Source: JAYZDF01 sp036337945
GTDB taxonomy: Bacteria > Myxococcota > Kuafuiibacteriia > Kuafuiibacteriales > Kuafuiibacteriaceae
Length of the DNA stretch: 59,764 bases
Reading direction: 5' to 3'
Assembly: GCA_036337945.1 (NCBI GenBank)
Contig: JAYZDF010000034.1
Location: 1 to 59,764, forward strand
Shown here: piece by piece, positions 23,786 through 31,434 of the stretch
Position numbering within the stretch: position 1 is the stretch's first letter
How the letters are laid out: every line of letters begins with the position of its first letter
The notes under the pieces: generated by a model
Databases searched by the model: none
What the model was told of the DNA's origin: nothing
Seen by the model: only the letters and a program-made list of their open reading frames with translations
Program-made: the position numbers and the translations under genes

Positions 23786-25207
23786 CTATTTTCGCTCGTT
23801 TCCACCAAGTCGAAGCGTCACATAGTATCTACGTCCATTTCGGCCAATAATGACCGAGACTGCGTCCACATCCCAAATCGCTGCGCAGATTTTTTCAAAA
23901 TCTTTTTGGGTGCGCAGACTTCGTCCACCTACACTCAGCAGTAAATCCCCTTTTCGAATACCAATTCGAGCTGCGTAACTGCGTCGACTCACGGACTGAA
24001 TCTTTAAGCGGTTTTTACCGGCAGAGCGCACGGTCAATCCGAGAGCTCTGCGACCTCTTTGGGTTGCTTTTTCTTCGGTTAATTCGCGCACCAAAAGCTG
24101 CGTTTTATTCCGTCGGCCGTTTCGCACATAGGTGAGTGAGGTCTTTTGTCCAGGAACCAATCCCCGAGATATTTTCCAAAATGTTCGAGCACTGGTAACT
24201 TCTTGACCGCCTATATCGATAATTCGGTCAGACACTCGAAGACCCGCGCGGGCAATTGCACTTGTTGTATCGAGTTTGGTTATCACTGCTCCGTTAGTCG
24301 CTAACGGATCTAGATCGACGCCTATATCAACGGGCCTAACTTCCCCGTAACGTAAAACCTCGTCCACTACAGCCATGGCTTTATCGATGGGAATTGCAAA
24401 TCCTATACCGCTGCCTTCACTATGAATCGCCGTATTGATACCAATGAGCTTGCCTTTAATATTGAGAAGCGCTCCGCCAGAATTTCCAGGATTAATCGCA
24501 GCATCAGTTTGAATGAAGTCTTCGTAGGTTCGGTCTGCCGCACGTATGGACCGGTGAAGAGCAGACACCACACCTGTCGTCACGGTATTCGAAAGCCCAA
24601 AGGGATTACCGATTGCAATCACAGGCTCGCCGGGCATGAGGTCACCGCTCGTCCCCAGCTTCACCTGTGGTAAATTAGTCGCCCCTCGAACACGCAAGAC
24701 TGCAATATCAAAATTGGGATCGGCACTCACGACATCGACACCAAAAGAGCGTCGATCCGAGAGGGTGATGGAGATGCTTGATGCGCGAGAAATGACATGC
24801 TCATTCGTCAATACGAGTCCTTTCTCAGCGTCAATAATGACACCTGAGCCCAAAGACTCAGAGCGTTGAGAGCGAGAGCGTCGCGGCGCCGTAAAATCTC
24901 TCCAAAGGTCATCAAAAGGGCTCGAACGACGAAATGGATTGACCCGTGGAACCAGCTCAGCCCCTATGTTGACCACAGCTGGTCCTGCTGTTTCAGCAAC
25001 AATAACTGTCGGGGTACGGCGTGCATCGGGAAGTTGGGTAGGACCCAACATCAGTCCTGTGAGTAGAGCCACGGGAATCATACGTCCCGATACTAATATT
25101 AGTCGTGACGGAGGTCGACCGAGAATCACGTGATGACTTGCAAAAACTACCGAAAATAAAGGGGATTCAGATGTTTTCACACGCTCTTTACTGAATTTTT
25201 CCATCAA
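23786..25207 (-). CDS. HtrA/Deg-family periplasmic serine protease
   Basis: A 473-residue protein. An N-terminal hydrophobic stretch (MIPVALLTGLML, about 43-54) is a signal or membrane anchor. The trypsin-like domain shows H137 (TNEHV), D167 (NFDIAV) and S243 (NPGNSGG), so the catalytic triad is intact. Two PDZ domains follow, around 275-365 and 375-465. Deg proteases degrade or refold damaged envelope proteins, which fits a genome rich in exported giants. The WD40-like gene follows 12 bases after, in the same frame. The gene is divergent from the coiled-coil protein with a 62-base gap. I give no gene symbol because degP, degQ and degS cannot be told apart. Confidence 0.92.
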   Translation of the reverse strand: MMEKFSKERVKTSESPLFSVVFASHHVILGRPPSRLILVSGRMIPVALLTGLMLGPTQLPDARRTPTVIVAETAGPAVVNIGAELVPRVNPFRRSSPFDDLWRDFTAPRRSRSQRSESLGSGVIIDAEKGLVLTNEHVISRASSISITLSDRRSFGVDVVSADPNFDIAVLRVRGATNLPQVKLGTSGDLMPGEPVIAIGNPFGLSNTVTTGVVSALHRSIRAADRTYEDFIQTDAAINPGNSGGALLNIKGKLIGINTAIHSEGSGIGFAIPIDKAMAVVDEVLRYGEVRPVDIGVDLDPLATNGAVITKLDTTSAIARAGLRVSDRIIDIGGQEVTSARTFWKISRGLVPGQKTSLTYVRNGRRNKTQLLVRELTEEKATQRGRRALGLTVRSAGKNRLKIQSVSRRSYAARIGIRKGDLLLSVGGRSLRTQKDFEKICAAIWDVDAVSVIIGRNGRRYYVTLRLGGNERK

Positions 25208-25269
25208 CTGCGTAATGCATGCTCAGATTGCTTGCCGCACATAGCTGTAATGAGTATACCGTCCATCCG

Positions 25270-26292
25270 ATGGATCAACTCACTTTAGTCATCACAGTGT
25301 TACTCGTCTTGGCATTATTCTTGGCATTCTTCTTGTGGCAGAAGATCAGTAAGGTTGAAGAAGAACTTCAAGCGGTGAATGAGGCGAAACAAGGTAAACA
25401 GAAAGATCTTGAAGAGGCTCGAAAAACGGCAAAAAAGAAGACAGAAGAAGTAGAAAATCTTCGAGATGATTTACAGTCGGTCAAATCGAAGCTCAAAAAG
25501 CTTCAGAAAAAAGAGCAAGATAACCGGACCGCAAAGAAGAAAAGCGACGAGGAACAAGAGAACTCAAGTCACGTAGGTGCTGTCGTACGAGTTCGTAATG
25601 AAGACCAAGAACTTCGACACCAGCAACAACTTTCAGCCCTCAAAGAACAAATTGCAGAACTCGAACGCGATGTTCTTGAATACCGCAAAAAAGAAGCCAA
25701 GGCCAAAGCCGAGGCAGAGAAAGCGGCCAAACTTCTAGATAACGCTTCGTCCGACGAAACAAGCGAAGCTGATAACCCAGAAGCGCTAAAGACTCAAATT
25801 GAGGCGTTGAAGCGTGCTGCTACTGAACGAGAAGCAGAGCTGAAGCGAGAAGCCAAGAAGGCGAAAACCGATGCCCGAGCTCACGAGCGCAGAGCGAGTA
25901 CAAATCATCAGCTCTACCAAGTGGCAAAAGGACAGTTGTCGTTGCTTGAAGACCGACTTGCGCAGCTCAAGCTAAAATACGAAGGAGCTATCGACCCAGC
26001 ATCGCTGAAAAAAGAGGCCCCGGAAGCCGCAGAAGAAGCTACGAGCGACACTGTAGATGCAGCTGAAGCATCAGAGCCAACAGGCTCTAGTGAAGATGCC
26101 TCAACTGACAACTCAGAAGTGCAGGTAGACTCACAGGCTCAGCCTTCGGAGACGACCGAAGAACAGCCTGCTGAAGACGAACCGACAACCGAGAGCCCGA
26201 CCGAAGATTCTGCTCCAGCAGAAGATGCAACGACCAAGCAAGCCGAATCAGAAGAGAACTCAGAAACTGCGGCCTCGCAAACTGAGACCTAG
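25270..26292 (+). CDS. Membrane-anchored coiled-coil protein with acidic tail
   Basis: About 340 residues from ATG 25270, which gives a clean start (MDQLTLVITVLLVLALFLAF): a single N-terminal transmembrane helix. Residues about 25-250 are almost continuous coiled coil rich in Lys, Glu and Ala. The last 90 residues are low-complexity Glu/Ser/Thr/Ala with repeated acidic runs. An upstream in-frame start at 25219 would place 17 poorly conserved-looking residues before the helix. No enzyme motif; a structural or scaffold role at the inner membrane is plausible. Function unknown. Confidence 0.75.
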   Translation: MDQLTLVITVLLVLALFLAFFLWQKISKVEEELQAVNEAKQGKQKDLEEARKTAKKKTEEVENLRDDLQSVKSKLKKLQKKEQDNRTAKKKSDEEQENSSHVGAVVRVRNEDQELRHQQQLSALKEQIAELERDVLEYRKKEAKAKAEAEKAAKLLDNASSDETSEADNPEALKTQIEALKRAATEREAELKREAKKAKTDARAHERRASTNHQLYQVAKGQLSLLEDRLAQLKLKYEGAIDPASLKKEAPEAAEEATSDTVDAAEASEPTGSSEDASTDNSEVQVDSQAQPSETTEEQPAEDEPTTESPTEDSAPAEDATTKQAESEENSETAASQTET

Positions 26293-26323
26293 AGACATTA
26301 GATAACAGCCTCGCCGGAAGCGA

Positions 26324-27022
26324 CTAAAGACACTGCTGTTCGACTTTGACACTCAAGTCATTGATCCATTCATTCAAGCTCGCCGCTTGAATCGTGGTCC
26401 CCAATGGTGTGGCTTCTCGAACCGGAGTATCTTCAATAACAAGCGCCGGAGCACAGGTGTCTGCGCGATACGCTTCGAGTAACTTACGAGCGATCAAATC
26501 TACAGCGTACGGATGACAACGGGGAACTTTCATTGCTTCAAGGTCCACTCTAAGGCCATCTAACCGTTCTTGGTCGTTTTGCCAAAGCCGAGCTCTCCGC
26601 CGATACAATGCTTGCCTTCGACGAATTTCTGACTTCGCTGCTTCTAGCGAAGGGATAAGAGCCTCAGCGAATCGCTCACGAAATCGATCGGGATCAACCC
26701 AAAGGAGACGACACGACAGTCTAACTGCGGCTGGGAGTAAGGCGGTGGATAGATCGACGAGAGAATCGTATTCTGTATCAAGCAGAGCGATAGCGCTTTC
26801 GGTATCTCTCGGTTTGAGAGAATCCGTATTTCTGCCTACATACTCTACGAAAATTACGGCACCTTCTACCAGCGCTTCCGCTCTTCGACTGATTGCCTCG
26901 CGGGCAGCCTGCCCCCAAACCGACAATCTTGCGTCAAGCGACGCGATGGTCGCGGGGCGCCGCGGTGCATACTCGTCCATCCTGTCCAAATTAATTGCAT
27001 TTACCATCGCTGCGAGAGTCAT
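26324..27022 (-). CDS. Hypothetical helical protein
   Basis: A 232-residue protein without a signal peptide, predicted mostly helical, Arg/Ala/Glu-rich (AREAISRRAEALVEGAVIF, SEIRRRQALYRRRARLWQ). No motif or family recognised. It converges with the coiled-coil gene (31-base gap) and lies 117 bases downstream of plsY on the same strand; that gap shows no clear promoter or terminator to me. Confidence 0.6.
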   Translation of the reverse strand: MTLAAMVNAINLDRMDEYAPRRPATIASLDARLSVWGQAAREAISRRAEALVEGAVIFVEYVGRNTDSLKPRDTESAIALLDTEYDSLVDLSTALLPAAVRLSCRLLWVDPDRFRERFAEALIPSLEAAKSEIRRRQALYRRRARLWQNDQERLDGLRVDLEAMKVPRCHPYAVDLIARKLLEAYRADTCAPALVIEDTPVREATPLGTTIQAASLNEWINDLSVKVEQQCL

Positions 27023-27139
27023 GCATAAACGATGCCAGTCCTATTTCTACAAGTAGTTGGACTTCTGTGCCCTTGATCGGGGTGAATGCGCACCAGCAGT
27101 GGTGTAATTGTTCCTGGACTGCCCAGTATAGTTGGTCTT

Positions 27140-27730
27140 CTAGAATCTAGGCTCTTTGTGCCCTAAAACCCTAATGATATTAGAGCGATGCCGAACGAAT
27201 ACCAACACGCAGGTCACCGATGACAGCATGATTACCGACTGTGGCTTTTCCAAAAGAACACAAAATGCAGCCAAGCCAACCGCAGAGACCAGGGAACTCA
27301 GACTAACGATACGAGACCCGGCGAAAACAATGGTAAAGAGCCCAATCGCCCCAAGAGTGGACAAAGGCGCAAGCACCATAAATACCCCTAACCCCGTAGC
27401 AACGCCTTTTCCCCCCCGAAATTTCAAGAACAAGGGAAATGTATGACCGAGTAATGCAGAAAGCCCACAAACGGCGGATATTTCAGCCTTTCCAACGATT
27501 AAGCTCGCCAATACAACCGCCAAACTCCCCTTGAACGCATCAAATAGAAGCGTCAATAAACCAGCGGTTTTACCTACCACTCGAGCCACGTTGGCCGCAC
27601 CGATGTTTCGACTGCCCTCAGTCCTGACATCAATTGAGCCGAAGAGCCTTCCAAAGATAAGCCCGAACGGGATAGCGCCTAATAAGTAGGCCACAAATAC
27701 GACAAGGGCTTCAGCCACGGGTATAAACAA
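27140..27730 (-). CDS. plsY: Acyl-phosphate:glycerol-3-phosphate acyltransferase
   Basis: A 196-residue integral membrane protein of normal PlsY length. The conserved loops are visible: GSRNIGAANVARV (SGNxGATN-like loop) and KFRGGKGVATGLG. PlsY transfers an acyl group from acyl phosphate to glycerol-3-phosphate, the first committed step of phospholipid synthesis, at the inner membrane. The start is a TTG at 27730; a GTG four codons later is the alternative. A perfect 8-bp inverted repeat fills the 29-base gap to the divergent neighbour, over the likely ribosome site. Confidence 0.93.
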   Translation of the reverse strand: MFIPVAEALVVFVAYLLGAIPFGLIFGRLFGSIDVRTEGSRNIGAANVARVVGKTAGLLTLLFDAFKGSLAVVLASLIVGKAEISAVCGLSALLGHTFPLFLKFRGGKGVATGLGVFMVLAPLSTLGAIGLFTIVFAGSRIVSLSSLVSAVGLAAFCVLLEKPQSVIMLSSVTCVLVFVRHRSNIIRVLGHKEPRF

Positions 27731-27732
27731 TA

Positions 27733-27753
27733 GCAGGTTCCAGGTGAACCTGC
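27733..27753. promoter_or_regulatory. Perfect 8-bp inverted repeat between two divergent start codons
   Basis: GCAGGTTC-CAGGT-GAACCTGC fills almost all of the 29 bases between the plsY start (27730) and the barrel gene start (27760). It would form a hairpin in either mRNA next to the start codon, or act as a shared operator. Two promoters cannot fit in the gap, so they must lie inside the flanking coding regions. Confidence 0.55.
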
Positions 27754-27759
27754 GAAATC

Positions 27760-28875
27760 ATGTGGACTACGGGCTTTCTATTATTTGTTGCACAGCTCAG
27801 TGCGGACACCAGCACAGCAACGACTCTAGAGGCACAACTCGCGATTCGACCCACGATCCTCGATTATGAACTCCCCGGCCACCCCAATACGCTCGGCCGC
27901 GGCCATGTAGGAGTCATCAGTGAAGCTACACTGAGATACACCCCTAACCCATATGTTTTGATCGGAGCTGGGGTCATAGGGCGCTTGGCATTTGCTCTCG
28001 AGCAAGATGAATATGCACAAGCTCTACCCATATTTTACGCAGAAGCACGGCCGACTGGCATGAAGCATTTCTTTATGCGGTTCGGAACCTTGAGAATGCA
28101 GCACGGATATCACCCTGCAGTAATTGACGAAGCCCGGCATCAAATTTCGCGCAACATTGCTGAAACATACAATCGTAGTATTCCCACAGAAGCCCGGCGT
28201 TCTTCAGTCCCTCGGCAAGCCTTACCGCTCGAACACGGGGCGCAAATTGTTTACCAGAAATCAGGATTTCGTGGAGAGATGTTTCTTGATTGGCAACTAT
28301 TAGAAACTGACGACCCTCGCGAAAAATTTAATTTTGGAATTCTGGCTGAGTATGATCAAAAGTGGATGAAAGCCAACTTGCAGTTTCGGCTCACTCATTA
28401 TGGCGGTCAACTATTCACACAGGGCGACCCCATTCGATTTGCTCAGCTTGATCCAGTTAGGCAACCAGAAACAATGGCCGTCGTTATCCACGGAAGGCCC
28501 GTTGTGTTGCAAAACTTTGTCTTTGAACTCGTGGCTGGTGCTATCGCTGGTCATATGATTCAAGAACCTCTTCAAGCTGAGGAGTGGCACTACGGTATTG
28601 AAGTTGGAGCACAACTTAAATTATACAGCTCTCTTGAACTCGGCTATCGATATTGGTTCCCAAGAGACTCAAAAGCAGGTTTTGTAAGCGAAGATAGTGA
28701 GCCTACTTACAATCAAGGAACCAGTCATAAATTAATGATCGGACTGAATCAGAACATTGGGGGAATAAAAATCGATGGCAGTTTGTCGCTGGTCGTTCCT
28801 GAAGATAACCCCGATAAAATTCAATACCTCGCGGTCACCCGAGTTTCCTACGACATTTTTTATTCACTTTTTTAG
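27760..28875 (+). CDS. Predicted outer-membrane beta-barrel protein
   Basis: A 371-residue protein with a short hydrophobic N-terminus (MWTTGFLLFVAQLSA) that can serve as a signal peptide, and many amphipathic beta strands with aromatic girdle residues (LELGYRYWFP, HKLMIGLNQNIGG), ending in an aromatic FYSLF-like C-terminus as in many outer-membrane proteins. No named family recognised. It is divergent from plsY across a hairpin. Confidence 0.68.
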   Translation: MWTTGFLLFVAQLSADTSTATTLEAQLAIRPTILDYELPGHPNTLGRGHVGVISEATLRYTPNPYVLIGAGVIGRLAFALEQDEYAQALPIFYAEARPTGMKHFFMRFGTLRMQHGYHPAVIDEARHQISRNIAETYNRSIPTEARRSSVPRQALPLEHGAQIVYQKSGFRGEMFLDWQLLETDDPREKFNFGILAEYDQKWMKANLQFRLTHYGGQLFTQGDPIRFAQLDPVRQPETMAVVIHGRPVVLQNFVFELVAGAIAGHMIQEPLQAEEWHYGIEVGAQLKLYSSLELGYRYWFPRDSKAGFVSEDSEPTYNQGTSHKLMIGLNQNIGGIKIDGSLSLVVPEDNPDKIQYLAVTRVSYDIFYSLF

Positions 28876-28953
28876 CTTGACGGTCTCTTCGTGGAGACTA
28901 GGACTTAAGCATAACCGGTCATCAGTGACGTCGTTGATCGACCCTAAAACATC

Positions 28954-28972
28954 GTAAAATCGTAGATTTTAC
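28954..28972. promoter_or_regulatory. AT-rich palindrome upstream of the Hsp20 pair
   Basis: GTAAAATC-GTA-GATTTTAC is a perfect 8-bp inverted repeat 72 bases before the first hsp20 start. No T-run follows, so it is more likely an operator than a terminator; the left arm contains a TAAAAT that could be a -10. It does not match the CIRCE (HrcA) consensus. It could serve heat-shock control by another repressor. Confidence 0.45.
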
Positions 28973-29043
28973 AGAAGGTTAAATCATACAATTCTATCCG
29001 GCGCTTTGAACGCAGTCGGACAGGCTTATCCAAAGGAGTAGTT

Positions 29044-29502
29044 ATGTTTAGATTCTATCCCGTCCATACACAGACACCTTTCGACGTTATCAAGGAGTTT
29101 CAACGAAACTTCGAAGAATTTGGTCTATTGAGGCCTGCGCGCCTCTTTGAAAACGTCGATTTCGGCCCGAGAGTCGTAAAAACTGAAAATGAAGACACCT
29201 ATCAGGTTACGCTTGAAGCGCCCGGTATCACAAAAAAAGACGTGTCGATTACGATTGAAAAGGACGTACTGACGATTGAAGGAAAGCGGGAACAAAAGAT
29301 TCCAGAAGGCTTTGAAGTTATTCGCCAGGAACGTAATTCCCTCGAGTTCATTCGGAGATTGATGGTCCCGGAAAATGTAGACCAGACCTCAATCACAGCT
29401 CGATTTGAAAACGGCCTACTTGTAATAGACCTACCCAAAAAACCAAAAGAAAAGCCTCGCCGAATAGAAATTAACGCCGTGGCGATTGAGGAAGAAGAAT
29501 AA
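29044..29502 (+). CDS. Hsp20/alpha-crystallin small heat-shock protein
   Basis: A 152-residue protein. Residues about 40-140 form the alpha-crystallin domain (NEDTYQVTLEAPGITKKDV, LTIEGKRE), with the closing FENGLLVIDLPK motif and a C-terminal extension carrying RRIEINAV, an I-x-I/V-like oligomer contact. These chaperones hold unfolding proteins for later refolding. A strong AAAGGAG lies seven bases before the ATG. Its stop overlaps the start of a second Hsp20 gene. Confidence 0.93.
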   Translation: MFRFYPVHTQTPFDVIKEFQRNFEEFGLLRPARLFENVDFGPRVVKTENEDTYQVTLEAPGITKKDVSITIEKDVLTIEGKREQKIPEGFEVIRQERNSLEFIRRLMVPENVDQTSITARFENGLLVIDLPKKPKEKPRRIEINAVAIEEEE

Positions 29503-29804
29503 TGACAAAAAAAGAATGTGAGATGAGCATTTCACCAAGAGTGGACATTTTTGAAAACGACACGACTTATAAGATGATCACGGACCTACCGGGAGTATCG
29601 GTTAGCGAACTAGATATTCGCTATGAACGTAATTATCTCGAACTCAAAGCGGATACACTGAATCGGTCGTTCTACAGGCGCTTTCATATTCCCAATGTGA
29701 GCGACCAAGAAATTAGTGCCGAACTAAAGAACGGTATTTTAGAAATAGCGTTACCCAAAGCGGCCACTGTAAAGGCTCGCGTTGTTCCGGTCACTGTGGG
29801 TTAA
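29502..29804 (+). CDS. Second, minimal Hsp20 protein
   Basis: A 100-residue alpha-crystallin-domain protein (VDIFENDTTYKMITDLPGV, ELKNGILEIALPKA) with almost no N-terminal arm or C-terminal extension. Its ATG overlaps the preceding stop as TAATG, showing translational coupling. Small heat-shock proteins often work as hetero-oligomers, so the pair may co-assemble. Its stop shares TTAA with the stop of the convergent kinase gene (4-base overlap). A second in-frame Met at residue 8 is an alternative start. Confidence 0.9.
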   Translation: MTKKECEMSISPRVDIFENDTTYKMITDLPGVSVSELDIRYERNYLELKADTLNRSFYRRFHIPNVSDQEISAELKNGILEIALPKAATVKARVVPVTVG

Positions 29805-31270
29805 GAAGAAAACAGAAAGTACATAATCACTAATGCCAAAGTAACCATGGCGATAATGAGAACGAACACCCAGTTGGATGAGTCTTTGTAGCCTTGTATC
29901 GCCCGTGCTGAGTCTATCTGGTATGGAGCTGCTTCAGATGAAAGCTTTTGTTCTTGAGGCTCAGCAAAGGTTGATGAGACAGAAGGTAATGGAGCTGTTT
30001 CCATTTTCATCTGATGATCAGATAGTTTTACCGCTTCTAACAAAGGACTTCGGTGAAGCTCTGTTGCTTTCGAGTCAAAGTCATCAACAATGGAATCGAC
30101 GGGCGGACCAGGGTACGGATTTTGCGAAGGCTGAGCCAGCGTTCGGGGCGTATGGACCTCAGATATCGTATTGGCATCAGGAGTGCGGTCAACAGATGTC
30201 GTTGCGTCGATGATGCGCAGAGGGTTACTTTGGAGGGCCGTCGGCGCGTCATCATCTAATGCGGGAGACAGCTTTGTAGCTACCCCGCGGTGACTGTTCA
30301 GTGCGTCAAGATTCAAAGGTCCTGTCGGTCCACTCCAGACAAGCTGAGTCGTATCTGTCATATCTTGAACAGGTGCCTTCTCTCCCATTATCTCTGCTCT
30401 CGCCTTCCACAAATATTTAGCCATCGACTGCGCGCTAGAAAATCGATCTTCTGGTTTCTTCGCTAGTGCACGTCGAACAATGTTGTCTAGAACCCCGGGA
30501 ACTTTCTCAAGATTAAACCGTTTTTTGAGAACCATCACGGGTGGCGGCCATCGACGAATCTTCATGAGTAATGTGGCGTAATCTTCAGAGTTGAACGGAT
30601 ATTTTCCGGTGAGGCATTTATATAGAACAACGGCAAGACCCCATTGATCGACAGCACCCGTCAGCGTGACGTTTTGTCCCGTCGCTCGATCGAGAACTTC
30701 TGGAGTAATCAGATGACTCGTTCCGACCATCGAGCCCTGTCGGGTATGCTCTTGCTCCGACTCTTCATCAATTTGTTTCGCAATCCCAAAGTCGAGAAGT
30801 CGGCTCACTGGTTTGTCGCCGTGAGTAAATGGATCACAGACAAAAATATTGGATTGCTTAACATCCCGGTGAATAATTCCGTGCTCGTGAAGATGTCCTA
30901 AAGTCGTCGCAACTTGTGCGAGTACTTCCAGCAAAAGCGGCAATTCTATTCGGTCGGTACGGCTTAGCTGATAGAGATCTGAGCCGACTAATCGCTCCAT
31001 GGCGAAAGCCACGGTGCCGTCTTGGGGGTTATCGATGTAATCAAGGACTTTAATCATTCCCGGGTGGTCAAGCCGCATGAGCAGTTCAGCTTCCGCTAAG
31101 AATCGCTGAGCTGGGCCTGGACCAGATTTAGGATGTTGTTTGGTTAGTTCAGGGCGAAGAACTTTTAGGGCGACCTCAGAACCATTTCGGCGATCGGTGG
31201 CCGACCACACAGTCGCGTAACCTCCTTCCCCTAGTTTTGAGATCAGTTGATAATTTCCAATAACCTGCAT
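29801..31270 (-). CDS. Hanks-type Ser/Thr protein kinase, C-terminally membrane anchored
   Basis: A 489-residue protein. The kinase domain spans residues about 7-280: glycine loop GEGGYATV, catalytic Lys in VALKVL, HRDVKQSN catalytic loop, DFGIA, and TPEV in place of APE. A low-complexity Pro/Ser/Thr-rich linker of about 170 residues follows, then a single C-terminal transmembrane helix (FVLIIAMVTLALVIMYF), with only a few residues beyond it. There is no periplasmic sensor domain, so input is probably cytoplasmic. The 158-base region upstream is shared with divergent valS. Its stop overlaps that of the second Hsp20 gene. Confidence 0.92.
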   Translation of the reverse strand: MQVIGNYQLISKLGEGGYATVWSATDRRNGSEVALKVLRPELTKQHPKSGPGPAQRFLAEAELLMRLDHPGMIKVLDYIDNPQDGTVAFAMERLVGSDLYQLSRTDRIELPLLLEVLAQVATTLGHLHEHGIIHRDVKQSNIFVCDPFTHGDKPVSRLLDFGIAKQIDEESEQEHTRQGSMVGTSHLITPEVLDRATGQNVTLTGAVDQWGLAVVLYKCLTGKYPFNSEDYATLLMKIRRWPPPVMVLKKRFNLEKVPGVLDNIVRRALAKKPEDRFSSAQSMAKYLWKARAEIMGEKAPVQDMTDTTQLVWSGPTGPLNLDALNSHRGVATKLSPALDDDAPTALQSNPLRIIDATTSVDRTPDANTISEVHTPRTLAQPSQNPYPGPPVDSIVDDFDSKATELHRSPLLEAVKLSDHQMKMETAPLPSVSSTFAEPQEQKLSSEAAPYQIDSARAIQGYKDSSNWVFVLIIAMVTLALVIMYFLFSS

Positions 31271-31434
31271 CGATTTTTGTTTTGACCTAGCTCTTGATTA
31301 CTCGGTTTTGTTTCTAATTTCGAGACATTTGCCCCTCAAAATCTAGGGAACTCCATAAAATGGTCATTGTCGGCTCACAGTTCGCTTGAGTGGTTGCAAA
31401 GTAAGATTCGTCGCGTTAACGAAAAACCGTGGAA

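Noticed and set aside
28876..28900. Terminator hairpin GTCTC/GAGAC after the barrel gene
   Set aside because: Five base pairs with no T-run; too weak to list.
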